Source: Paraburkholderia kururiensis JCM 10599 = LMG 19447 (lineage in GTDB: Bacteria > Pseudomonadota > Gammaproteobacteria > Burkholderiales > Burkholderiaceae). Taken from it: 64,000 bases of DNA. Made by a program: the position numbers and the translations under genes. The notes below the pieces were generated by a model. That model was given only the letters and a program-made list of their open reading frames with translations, made no database searches and was not told where the DNA came from. Numbering within the stretch: position 1 is the first letter of the stretch; each line of letters opens with the position of its first letter. Of the stretch, positions 33,627 through 42,018 are shown in pieces. Location of the stretch: NCBI RefSeq assembly GCF_003986935.1, contig NZ_RJZE01000018.1, positions 119,273-183,272 of the forward strand. Reading direction: 5' to 3'.

Positions 33627-35144
33627 ATGGTTGCTGAGCCAATCAAGATCGCGATACTCGCCATGGGCGGGGAAGGCGGCGGCGTACTGGCCGACTGGGT
33701 CGTCAACCTGGGCGAGGAGAACGGCTATTTCGCGCAGACCACCTCTGTGCCCGGCGTCGCGCAGCGTACCGGCGCCACGATCTATTACGTCGAGTTGTTT
33801 CCGCACGGTGCCGAACCTGCGCCGCGTGCACCGGTACTCGCGCTGATGCCCATGCCGGGCGACGTGGATATCGTCCTAGCGTCCGAACTGATGGAAGCTG
33901 GGCGCGCAGTGCAGCGCGGCATCGTCACGCCCGAACGCACCACGTTGATTGCATCGAGCCATCGCGTGTACTCCATCGCGGAGAAATCGGCAATGGGCGA
34001 TGGCCGCGTGAACAGCGATGCGCTGGCACATCACGCGCAACGCGCCGCGAAGCGCTTCGTCAGCTTCGATATGGCGCAGGTGGCGGAACGAACCGGCAGT
34101 GTCATCAGCGCCGTGCTGTTCGGCGCCCTGAGCGCCGCGGACGTGCTGCCGTTCAATCGCGCGCAGTTCGAGGCGACCATCGAGCGCGGCGGCGTAGGCG
34201 TCAAGCCGAGTCTCAAGGCATTCGATGCGGGCTATACGGCTGCACGCGCGGCGCGCCCGGCAGGCGGGGCGGAGGCTACCGCGACGCCTGCTTCAACGGT
34301 CGGCAACCCGCGCGACCCTGCGGTTGCCGCGCTCGTCGAGCGGGTACGGGCTTTGCCCGCCGACGTTCAAACGCTCGCGCTCGAAGGCGTGCGGCGCCTG
34401 CTCGACTACCAGGACGTGCCGTATGCGGACTTGTATCTGGACCGGCTCGATGCGGTGCGCCTCGCATCGCGCGACGCCGATGCCGAATTGCTGGGCGAAA
34501 CGGCGCGGCACCTCGCACTGTGGATGTCGTACGAAGACACGATTCGTGTGGCAGACCTGAAGACTCGCGCGAGCCGCTTCGAGCGGGTGCGCGGCGAGGT
34601 TCGCGCGAAGGCCGACCAGCTGTTGCAGATCAACGAGTTCATGCACCCCCGCATGGACGAGATCTGCGAAACCTTGCCTGCGCCGCTGGGCCGCTGGCTT
34701 GCGCGACCGCACGCGGTGCACCGTTTCGTGGCGCGCTTCACCACGGCGGGCCGCGTGGTGCGCACGAGCGGGCTGGGTGGCTTCCTGCTGCTGTATCTGC
34801 TGGCGCGCTGGAAGCGCGGGCGGCGCACCACGTTGCGCTACGCGCTCGAGAACGCGCGTATCGAGACCTGGCTCGCTCGCATTCGCAGCGCAGCGGGTGT
34901 GGATGCAGTACTGGCGCTCGAAATCGCCCGTTGCCAGCGGCTCGTGAAAGGCTACGGCGACACCCATGCACGCGGTCTGAAGAATTACGAAGCCTTGATG
35001 GCTGTGGTGGATCGGCATCTGCGCTCGCTTGCGCCGCGCACGTTGCGCGAACTTAGAGAGGCCGCGCTTGCCGACGAGCACGGTCACCAGCTTCGCGCAT
35101 GCCTCGATCGCCACGCGTTTTCGCTCGGAGGGCAGCCCGCATGA
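33627..35144 (+). CDS. Indolepyruvate oxidoreductase-type enzyme, beta (gamma-like) subunit with long C-terminal extension
   Basis: The 505-residue subunit has a 2-oxoacid oxidoreductase gamma-type domain at about 1-190 (IAILAMGGEGGGVLADWVVN; QTTSVPGVAQRTGATIYYVE), which binds CoA, and a mostly helical C-terminal extension (about 225-505). Fused subunits of this length occur in proteobacterial IorB proteins. The extension has no motif I can assign. CAGGAG lies before the ATG, 53 bases after the alpha subunit. It overlaps the thioesterase gene by ATGA, so the two enzymes are probably made together. Confidence 0.86.
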   Translation: MVAEPIKIAILAMGGEGGGVLADWVVNLGEENGYFAQTTSVPGVAQRTGATIYYVELFPHGAEPAPRAPVLALMPMPGDVDIVLASELMEAGRAVQRGIVTPERTTLIASSHRVYSIAEKSAMGDGRVNSDALAHHAQRAAKRFVSFDMAQVAERTGSVISAVLFGALSAADVLPFNRAQFEATIERGGVGVKPSLKAFDAGYTAARAARPAGGAEATATPASTVGNPRDPAVAALVERVRALPADVQTLALEGVRRLLDYQDVPYADLYLDRLDAVRLASRDADAELLGETARHLALWMSYEDTIRVADLKTRASRFERVRGEVRAKADQLLQINEFMHPRMDEICETLPAPLGRWLARPHAVHRFVARFTTAGRVVRTSGLGGFLLLYLLARWKRGRRTTLRYALENARIETWLARIRSAAGVDAVLALEIARCQRLVKGYGDTHARGLKNYEALMAVVDRHLRSLAPRTLRELREAALADEHGHQLRACLDRHAFSLGGQPA

Positions 35145-35566
35145 GCCCGCGCAAATTTTCGAAGCCGCACCGCATCCGCTTCGCCGAATGCGATCCCGCG
35201 GGCATTGTGTTTTACCCGCAGTACTTCGTGATGTTCAACAACCTGCTGGAAGCGTGGATCGACAGCCTGATTCCGGAGGGCTTCGCCGGTTATATCGGCA
35301 AGCATCGGTTCGGCTTGCCGACGGTCCGCCTGGAAGCGGATTTCCGTGCCATCAGCCGCATGGGCGACGACGTCGAACTGACGCTTGAGGTGGCGCGCCT
35401 CGGCGGCAAGTCGCTGACGCTCGCGCTCAGTTGCGTGGGTGCGGACGGCGAGGTGCGCATGAGCGTGACCCAGGTGGTGGTTTCCACGTCGCTGGAGACG
35501 CACCGTGCAATCGATATTCCCGACATTCTGCGGCGGGCTCTGACCGCCGATGCGGTCAACGGGTAA
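35141..35566 (+). CDS. Acyl-CoA thioesterase, 4-hydroxybenzoyl-CoA thioesterase family
   Basis: The 141-residue hot-dog-fold thioesterase has the active-site pattern IRFAECDPAGIVFYPQYFVM (about 9-28), where the Asp is the expected catalytic residue. It would hydrolyse an aromatic CoA thioester. Lying between the oxidoreductase subunits and an aryl-CoA hydroxylase, it should release 5-hydroxyanthranilate (or gentisate) after hydroxylation. The ATGA overlap with the beta subunit sets its start. Confidence 0.87.
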   Translation: MSPRKFSKPHRIRFAECDPAGIVFYPQYFVMFNNLLEAWIDSLIPEGFAGYIGKHRFGLPTVRLEADFRAISRMGDDVELTLEVARLGGKSLTLALSCVGADGEVRMSVTQVVVSTSLETHRAIDIPDILRRALTADAVNG

Positions 35567-35579
35567 GAAGGAGACGATG

Positions 35580-37907
35580 ATGAAAATTGCGTGTATCGGC
35601 GGCGGCCCGGCGGGGCTTTATTTCGGGTTGCTGATGAAGCTCCAGAATCCGTCCAACGAAGTGGTCGTGATCGAGCGCAACCGCCCGTATGACACCTTCG
35701 GCTGGGGCGTGGTGTTCTCCGACGCCACGCTCGACAATCTGCGCGCAGCCGACCCTGTGTCGGCCCAGCAGATTGCCGACGAGTTCAGCCGCTGGGACGA
35801 CATCGACATTCATTTCAAGGGCCAATGCGTTCGCAGCGGCGGCCACGGTTTCATCGGCATCGGCCGAAAAAAGCTGTTGAACATTCTCCAGGCGCGCTGC
35901 GAGCAGGTCGGCGTGCAGCTCGTATTCGAGACCGAGGTGCGCGACGATCAGGAGGTGGCAAGACATTACGGCGCCGATCTCGTGATCGCGTCGGACGGCA
36001 TCAACAGCCCCGTGCGCACGCGTTACGCCGAGACGTTTCAACCGGACATCGATCAGCGCCAATGCCGCTTCGTCTGGCTCGGTACGAACCGGCTGTTCGA
36101 TGCGTTCACGTTCATCTTCGTGCCGACCGAGCACGGCTGGTTCCAGGCGCATGCCTACCGCTTCGAAGAAGGTCGCTCCACGTTCATCGTCGAGTCCACC
36201 GACGAGACGTGGCACGCCGCAGGTATCGACAAGATGTCGCAGGAAGAGGGCATCGCCTTCTGCGAGCAACTCTTCGCGCCGTGGCTGCAAGGCGAGCGGT
36301 TGATCTCGAATGCGTCACACCTGCGCGGCTCGGCCATCTGGATTCGCTTTCCGCGCGTGATCTGTGGCAAGTGGGTGCATTGGACTCGGCCTGACGGCAA
36401 TGCCGGCCGCGAAGTGCCGGTCGTGCTGATGGGCGATGCGGCGCATACGGCGCACTTCTCGATTGGATCGGGCACCAAGCTGGCACTAGAAGATGCCATC
36501 GAGCTCACCAACGTGCTCAAGGCCAAGCCCGACGATCTGCACGACGCACTCGCGCATTACGAAGCGGTGCGAAGCGTCGAGGTACTGAAGATCCAGAACG
36601 CCGCGCGCAATTCCACGGAGTGGTTCGAGAACGTCGCGCGCTATGCAGACCTGGAGCCCGAACAGTTCGCCTATTCGCTGCTCACGCGCTCGCAACGCAT
36701 CTCGCACGAGAACCTGCGCCTGCGTGACCCGAAGTGGCTGGACGATTACGAGCGCTGGCTCGCACAACGTGCCGGAACACCAGCCGCGGCAGGCGAGCGG
36801 CCGCGGCCACCGCTGCTCACCCCTTACACGGTGCGCGGTGTGACGTTGAAGAACCGCGTCGTGGTTTCGCCCACGCTGCTTTATTCGAGCGAGAACGGCG
36901 TGCCTGGGTCGTTCCATCTCGTTCATCTGGGTGGACGCGCACTAGGCGGTGCGGGGCTCGTGCTGACCGAGGCGACCGCGGTCTGTGCCGAAGGCCGCAT
37001 GACGCCGGGATGCCCGGGCCTCTGGAACGATGAGCAGACCCAGGCATGGCGAGGCGTCACCGATTTTGTTCATGCGCACAGCAGCGCGCGTATCGGCGTG
37101 CAGTTGAGTCATGCGGGGCGACGCGGCTCCACGCAACTGGGCTGGCAGCAGCCCGATCGTCCGCTCGCGCACGGCAACTGGCCGCTCGTTTCGGCAAGCG
37201 CGCTGCCGTACCTGCCCGGCGTTTCGCCGGTACCGCGCGAAGCGAGTCGTGCCGATCTCGAAGAGATCCGCTCGCTCTTCGTCGCCGCAACGCGGCGCGC
37301 TATCGAGGCCGGCTTCGACTGGCTGGAACTCCAGGCGGGCCACGGGCAGTTGCTGTCCAGCTTCATCTCGCCGCTCACGAATCACCGCACCGACGAGTAC
37401 GGCGGCTCGCTCGAGAACCGGCTGCGCTTTGCGCTGCAAGTGCTGGCGTCTGTACGCGATGCGTGGCCGGCCCATCTGCCGCTTTCTGTGCGCATATCGA
37501 GCACGGACTGGGTGGCAGGCGGCACGACCGTGGACGAAGCGGTGGAAATCGCGCGGCGCCTTCATGCGGCCGGTGCCGATCTCGTGGACGTGTCGTCGGG
37601 CGAAGTCTCGGCAGAGCAGAAACCCGTGTATGGCCGCATGTTCCAGACGCCGATGGCCGACCGCATCCGCAACGAAGCGGGCGTGCCGGTCATCGCGGTG
37701 GGCGCGATCACCGAAGCGGATCAGGTGAACGGCATCGTCGCGTCGGGCCGCGCGGATCTTTGCGCGCTGTCGCGTCCACATCTCGCGGATGCGTCGTGGC
37801 TCTTGCGTGAAAGCGCGCAGATGGGCTGGAAGGACGTGGAATGGCCCGCACCGTGGCTGCCCGGTAAAGACCAGCTGGAACGCAGCTTCGCGCGAGGCCG
37901 CTCATGA
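35580..37907 (+). CDS. FAD monooxygenase / old yellow enzyme fusion (aminobenzoyl-CoA or salicylyl-CoA 5-hydroxylase type)
   Basis: The 775-residue fusion has an N-terminal class A flavin monooxygenase (about 1-395: IACIGGGPAGLYFGLLMK; DTFGWGVVFSDATLDN; VLMGDAAHTAHFSIGSGTKL) and a C-terminal old-yellow-enzyme barrel (about 410-775: LLTPYTVRGVTLKNRVVVSP; QAGHGQLLSSFISPLTNHR; DEYGGSLENRLRF). This architecture is that of 2-aminobenzoyl-CoA monooxygenase/reductase and of proteins annotated as salicylyl-CoA 5-hydroxylase. Both hydroxylate C5 of an ortho-substituted benzoyl-CoA. I prefer the ATG at 35580, six bases after AGGAG, over the one at 35577. Confidence 0.87.
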   Translation: MKIACIGGGPAGLYFGLLMKLQNPSNEVVVIERNRPYDTFGWGVVFSDATLDNLRAADPVSAQQIADEFSRWDDIDIHFKGQCVRSGGHGFIGIGRKKLLNILQARCEQVGVQLVFETEVRDDQEVARHYGADLVIASDGINSPVRTRYAETFQPDIDQRQCRFVWLGTNRLFDAFTFIFVPTEHGWFQAHAYRFEEGRSTFIVESTDETWHAAGIDKMSQEEGIAFCEQLFAPWLQGERLISNASHLRGSAIWIRFPRVICGKWVHWTRPDGNAGREVPVVLMGDAAHTAHFSIGSGTKLALEDAIELTNVLKAKPDDLHDALAHYEAVRSVEVLKIQNAARNSTEWFENVARYADLEPEQFAYSLLTRSQRISHENLRLRDPKWLDDYERWLAQRAGTPAAAGERPRPPLLTPYTVRGVTLKNRVVVSPTLLYSSENGVPGSFHLVHLGGRALGGAGLVLTEATAVCAEGRMTPGCPGLWNDEQTQAWRGVTDFVHAHSSARIGVQLSHAGRRGSTQLGWQQPDRPLAHGNWPLVSASALPYLPGVSPVPREASRADLEEIRSLFVAATRRAIEAGFDWLELQAGHGQLLSSFISPLTNHRTDEYGGSLENRLRFALQVLASVRDAWPAHLPLSVRISSTDWVAGGTTVDEAVEIARRLHAAGADLVDVSSGEVSAEQKPVYGRMFQTPMADRIRNEAGVPVIAVGAITEADQVNGIVASGRADLCALSRPHLADASWLLRESAQMGWKDVEWPAPWLPGKDQLERSFARGRS

Positions 37908-37977
37908 GCGCGCGTCATCCGGCGCGAGCGTGCGTGGCCGCGCAATCCGGATTTCATCGACACCTGGGAGATTGACG

Positions 37978-39102
37978 ATGACCACTCAACCGTACGACCA
38001 GTATCGCGAAGAGGTGGCGGGACGCGCAAACGTGGCCGATACGCCCGAACTGCTGTCGTATTACGCGGAACTCGATCGCCTGAAGACGGGCGCGCTGTGG
38101 ACCGTAGCGAACAAGATCGAACCGTGGCAGCCGCAGTCGGAATCGGTGCCGGTGCTGTGGCGTTATGCGGACCTGCGCGAGCACGTGCTGCGCTCGGTCG
38201 CGCTCGTCACGCCCGAGCGCGCCGGGCGTCGCGTCATCTATCTGAACAACCCCGGGCGTCGCGATGTGTCGGCGGCAGTGGGTTGGCTGTACTCGGGGTT
38301 GCAGGTGATGCACCCCGGCGAGCGGGCGTCGGCGCACGCGCACTCGTCGTCGGCGTTGCGCTTCATCATGGAAGGGCGGGGCGCCTACACGATCGTGGAC
38401 GGCCACAAGATGACGCTGGGCGCGAACGACTTTGTGCTCACGCCAAACGGCACGTGGCACGAACACGGCGTGGAGACCGATGGCCTGCCCTGCATCTGGC
38501 AGGACGGTCTCGATATTCCGCTCGTCAACGCCCTGGAGGCGGGCTTCTACGCCGTGCATCCCGACTTGCAGCAGGCGGTGGGCTACCCCGTGGACGATGC
38601 CGTGTCGCGCTGGGGCGGCGCCGGGTTGCGGCCGCACGAGGCACGCTGGAACAAGCCGTATTCGCCGCTCTTCAAATACGAGTGGGCTCCCACGTATGAG
38701 ACGTTGCAGCGCTACGCCAAAGCGTGTGCCCCCGATCCGTTCGACGGCGCATTGATGCACTACACGAATCCCGTGACAGGCGGCCATGTGATGTCGACGA
38801 TTGGCGCCAGCATGCAACTGCTGCCGGCCGGATTCGCCGGCAAGGCGCATCGCCACACGGGCAGCTTCATCTATCAGGTGGCGAAGGGGCGAGGCTACTC
38901 CATCGTCAACGGCCACCGCTTCGACTGGCAGGAGCGCGACATCTTCTGCGTGCCGTCATGGGCGTGGCACGAGCACGCGAACGCGAGCAACAGCGAAGAC
39001 GCGTGCCTGTTCTGTTTCAACGACTTGCCCGTCATGGAAAAACTTGGCCTGTATCGCGAGGAAGCGCTGGCCGACAACGGCGGCTTTCAGCCGCTGGCGT
39101 AA
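37978..39102 (+). CDS. Gentisate 1,2-dioxygenase-like bicupin
   Basis: The 374-residue bicupin has the N-terminal iron site HPGERASAHAHSSSALRFIM (about 109-128), then GANDFVLTPNGTWHEHG, and a second cupin with GKAHRHTGSFIYQVAKGRGY and VPSWAWHEHANAS. Gentisate dioxygenases cut the ring between the carboxyl carbon and the adjacent hydroxylated carbon using Fe(II). If the substrate were 5-hydroxyanthranilate, the same cleavage would leave a primary amide, which would explain the nitrilase and maleate isomerase downstream. Plain gentisate is the conservative alternative. GGGAG lies a few bases before the ATG. Confidence 0.88.
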   Translation: MTTQPYDQYREEVAGRANVADTPELLSYYAELDRLKTGALWTVANKIEPWQPQSESVPVLWRYADLREHVLRSVALVTPERAGRRVIYLNNPGRRDVSAAVGWLYSGLQVMHPGERASAHAHSSSALRFIMEGRGAYTIVDGHKMTLGANDFVLTPNGTWHEHGVETDGLPCIWQDGLDIPLVNALEAGFYAVHPDLQQAVGYPVDDAVSRWGGAGLRPHEARWNKPYSPLFKYEWAPTYETLQRYAKACAPDPFDGALMHYTNPVTGGHVMSTIGASMQLLPAGFAGKAHRHTGSFIYQVAKGRGYSIVNGHRFDWQERDIFCVPSWAWHEHANASNSEDACLFCFNDLPVMEKLGLYREEALADNGGFQPLA

Positions 39103-39151
39103 CCGCGACGGCGCTTTCCTTTAAGAGCCCGAACCTTCTCTGGAGAATGAC

Positions 39152-40102
39152 ATGCGACTTGTAACCTTCCGCGCTCACGTTGGCGCTGCGGCACGTCTGG
39201 GTGCCATCGTGAGCGACACCGTGGTGGACCTGCAGCGCTTCGGCGAGCAGACGGGCCACGCGCTGCCGGACGACATGCTGGAATTCATCGACCTCGGCCC
39301 GCAAGCGGTGGCCGCCACCACGGCGTTGCTTGCCGAATACGATGGACGCTGGCCGCTCGGCACAACGGTACCGCTTGCGAACGTGAAGCTGCTCGCGCCT
39401 ATTCCGCAGCCACGCAAAAACATCTTCGGCATTGGCCTCAACTACGTGGAGCACGTGGCCGAATCGAGCCGCACGCTGGACACGTCCAAAGAACTGCCGA
39501 AACAGCCCGTCATCTTCAGCAAGCCGCCCACCACGGTGATTGGCCCGGGCGATTCGATCGAGCACAACGAAGCCATCACGAAGCAGCTCGATTGGGAAGT
39601 GGAGCTGGCGGTGATCATGGGCACGCGCGCGAAGAACGTAAGCGAAGGCAACGCGCTGCGGCACGTGTTCGGCTACAGCCTGCTGATCGACATGAGCGCA
39701 CGCGACTGCCGACGTGCCGGTCAATGGATTTACTCGAAAGGGCAGGACACGTACGCGCCGTTCGGTCCCGTCATCGTCACGGCCGACGAAATTCCCGACC
39801 CGCACGTGCTCGATTTGAGTCTCAAGGTGAATGGCGTGACGAAGCAGAGCTCGAACACGCGCTACATGCTGTTCAAGGTTCCGACGCTCATCGCGGATAT
39901 CAGCGCAGGCATTACCCTGGAGCCGGGCGACATCATCGCAACGGGCACGCCGGAAGGGGTGGGCGCAGGCCGCAATCCGCAGGAGTGGGTGTGGCCCGGC
40001 GACGTGATCGAAGCGACGCTGGAAAAGATCGGCGAACTGCGCAATCCCGTGGTGGGCGTGGGCAGTGCCGGCTTCGAGCGCGCCAACGCGCGCCGCGCTT
40101 AA
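39152..40102 (+). CDS. Fumarylacetoacetate hydrolase-family protein (acylpyruvate hydrolase)
   Basis: The 316-residue FAH-fold enzyme has NIFGIGLNYVEHVAESS (about 90-106), FSKPPTTVIGPGDSIEH, the metal Glu pair in DWEVELAVIMGTRAKNV (about 149-165), and the C-terminal TGTPEGVGAGRNPQEWVWPG. The family hydrolyses or isomerises acylpyruvates. After a gentisate-type dioxygenase it would split maleylpyruvate, or its amide maleamylpyruvate, to pyruvate and maleate or maleamate. No glutathione-type maleylpyruvate isomerase is present, consistent with direct hydrolysis of the cis form. GGAGAA precedes the ATG. Confidence 0.88.
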   Translation: MRLVTFRAHVGAAARLGAIVSDTVVDLQRFGEQTGHALPDDMLEFIDLGPQAVAATTALLAEYDGRWPLGTTVPLANVKLLAPIPQPRKNIFGIGLNYVEHVAESSRTLDTSKELPKQPVIFSKPPTTVIGPGDSIEHNEAITKQLDWEVELAVIMGTRAKNVSEGNALRHVFGYSLLIDMSARDCRRAGQWIYSKGQDTYAPFGPVIVTADEIPDPHVLDLSLKVNGVTKQSSNTRYMLFKVPTLIADISAGITLEPGDIIATGTPEGVGAGRNPQEWVWPGDVIEATLEKIGELRNPVVGVGSAGFERANARRA

Positions 40103-40139
40103 CGCGTACTCACACGCACACGGACAGAAGGATCGCGTC

Positions 40140-41171
40140 ATGCTCGAACTTCCGCAATTCAAGGCCGCTGCGGTTCAAGCCGCGCCGGCGTTTCTGCAAA
40201 CCGATGCGACGGTGGACAAGGTCTGCCGTCTCATCGAAGAAGCCGCCGACAACGGTGCCCGGCTCGTGGCGTTTCCCGAGGTGTTCGTAGCCGGCTATCC
40301 GTACTGGAGCTGGATCATGAACCCGGTGGAGGCAAGCCCGTGGTTCGAAAAGCTCGCGCGTTCCGCGATCGAACTGCCGGGCCCAGAAATCGCGAAGATT
40401 GCCCAGGCCGCGGCACGGCATCGCATCAACGTGGTGATCGGCGTGAACGAGCGCAACCGGCATGGCATCGGTACGCTGTACAACACGGTAGTCACCATTG
40501 CTGACGACGGTCGCATTCTGGGGCGTCACCGCAAGCTCGTGCCGACGTGGGCCGAAAAGCTCACGTGGGCGCCCGGCGATGCATCGGCGCTGCGCGTGCA
40601 CGACACCAGCATTGGACCGCTCGGCGCGCTGGCATGCGGCGAGAACACCAATACGCTCGCGCGGTTCGCATTGCTCGCACAGGGCGAACTCGTGCACGTG
40701 GCGAGCTATATCGCGTTGCCCGTGGCGCCTGCGGACTACGACATGGCGGAAGCCATCAAGGTGCGCGCGGCGGCCCATTGCTTCGAGGGCAAGCTGTTCA
40801 CCATCGTCTCATGTTCTACGGTATCCGAAGAGATCATCGAGGCGATGGCCGCGACGCATCCGCAGTCGCGCGAACTGCTTGCCCGTCGGAACAGCGCGTT
40901 TTCTGGCGTACTCGGTCCGGATGGGCGCGTGATCGGGCAGCCCCTCATCGACGAGGAAGGCATCGTGTATGCCGATATCGATCTGTCGCGCTGCATTCAA
41001 CCGCGACAGATGCACGACATCACCGGCCACTACAACCGCTTCGACGTGTTCGATCTGCGCGTGAATCGCCGTCCTCTGCAAGCAGCGCGTTTCGAAGACA
41101 CCGCGGCATACGACGAACTCAACGTTGCCGCGGAATCGAGTTTCGACCTCAACCAGGAGACGCAGCCTTGA
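40140..41171 (+). CDS. Nitrilase-superfamily hydrolase (branch 1)
   Basis: The 343-residue enzyme has the full catalytic set: Glu47 in VAFPEVFVAGYPYWSW, Lys132 in GRHRKLVPTWAEKLTW and Cys166 in GALACGENTNTLARF. CGENTN is the signature of true nitrilases that form acids from aryl or arylacetonitriles, and some also hydrolyse amides. Between an acylpyruvate hydrolase and a maleate isomerase, hydrolysis of maleamate to maleate and ammonia is the best pathway fit. An alternative is an entry step from indole-3-acetonitrile or a similar nitrile. It overlaps the isomerase start (TTGA). Confidence 0.87.
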   Translation: MLELPQFKAAAVQAAPAFLQTDATVDKVCRLIEEAADNGARLVAFPEVFVAGYPYWSWIMNPVEASPWFEKLARSAIELPGPEIAKIAQAAARHRINVVIGVNERNRHGIGTLYNTVVTIADDGRILGRHRKLVPTWAEKLTWAPGDASALRVHDTSIGPLGALACGENTNTLARFALLAQGELVHVASYIALPVAPADYDMAEAIKVRAAAHCFEGKLFTIVSCSTVSEEIIEAMAATHPQSRELLARRNSAFSGVLGPDGRVIGQPLIDEEGIVYADIDLSRCIQPRQMHDITGHYNRFDVFDLRVNRRPLQAARFEDTAAYDELNVAAESSFDLNQETQP

Positions 41172-41926
41172 GCGCCGCCCGTACTTACCGCGTCGGCCAG
41201 ATCGTGCCGTCGTCGAACACCACGATGGAAACGGAAATTCCCGCGATTCTGCGCGCACGCGAGGCCGTGGCGCCGGAGCGCTTCACGTTCCATTCCAGCC
41301 GCATGCGCATGAAGCACGTCACGAAGGAAGAGCTGGCGTCGATGGACGCGGACAGCGACCGTTGCGCGCTCGAACTTTCGGACGCGCGCGTGGACGTGCT
41401 GGGCTATGCGTGCCTCGTGGCGATCATGAGCATGGGGCGCGGCTACCACCGCGTGTCCGAAGAACGGCTAGCCCGTCGCACGCAGGAGAACGGCGGGCCG
41501 GCGCCAGTCGTGACGAGCGCGGGCGCGCTCGTGGATGGCCTGCATGCGCTGGGCGCAAAGCGCGTGTCCATTCTCACGCCCTACATGAAGCCGCTCACGC
41601 AACTCGTGATCGACTACATCGAGAACGAGGGCATCGAGGTGGTAGACAGTATTTCGCTGGAAATTTCGGACAACCTGGAGGTGGGCCGTCAGGACTCGCG
41701 TGCGCCCATCGAGATCACGAAGCGGCTTAACACGGCCAACGTCGATGCGGTGGTGGCCTCGGCCTGCGTGCAGATGCCGTCGCTGGCGTCGGTTCAGCCG
41801 ATTGAAGACCGCGTGGGTTTGCCCGTTCTTTCGTCATCCGTAGCAACGACATGGCAGATGCTCAAGCGGCTGGGTTTGAGCACCGCGGTGCCGGGGTTTG
41901 GGTCGCTGCTGGACGGGACGCATTGA
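41168..41926 (+). CDS. Maleate cis-trans isomerase
   Basis: The 252-residue Asp/Glu-racemase-superfamily protein has VGQIVPSSNTTMETEIPAI (about 9-27) and the two catalytic Cys of maleate isomerase: Cys82 in LGYACLVAIMSMG and Cys200 in VVASACVQMPSL. It converts maleate to fumarate for the TCA cycle without cofactor. The start is the TTG at 41168, overlapping the nitrilase stop by four bases. Pairing of an amide hydrolase with a maleate isomerase is also seen at the end of the nicotinate pathway, where maleamate is the intermediate. Confidence 0.88.
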   Translation: MSAARTYRVGQIVPSSNTTMETEIPAILRAREAVAPERFTFHSSRMRMKHVTKEELASMDADSDRCALELSDARVDVLGYACLVAIMSMGRGYHRVSEERLARRTQENGGPAPVVTSAGALVDGLHALGAKRVSILTPYMKPLTQLVIDYIENEGIEVVDSISLEISDNLEVGRQDSRAPIEITKRLNTANVDAVVASACVQMPSLASVQPIEDRVGLPVLSSSVATTWQMLKRLGLSTAVPGFGSLLDGTH

Positions 41927-42018
41927 CGGTGTCTGCGCAACCCGATGCCTCGCGGACCGACGCCGCGGGGCAGGTAGAATCGCTGCTGGTTCCGCAAGAC
42001 GATGAGGCAGCGACGGGC

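Noticed and set aside
31375..35144. Indole-3-acetate pathway (iac or iaa type)
   Set aside because: None of the characteristic iac oxygenases or iaa ring-opening enzymes is present. The indolepyruvate oxidoreductase label alone is not evidence for indoleacetate use.
31375..41926. Plain salicylate degradation through gentisyl-CoA
   Set aside because: It would explain the hydroxylase, thioesterase, bicupin and FAH hydrolase, but not the 2-oxoacid oxidoreductase, the nitrilase or the maleate isomerase, and there is no salicylate-CoA ligase. I keep it as the main alternative.
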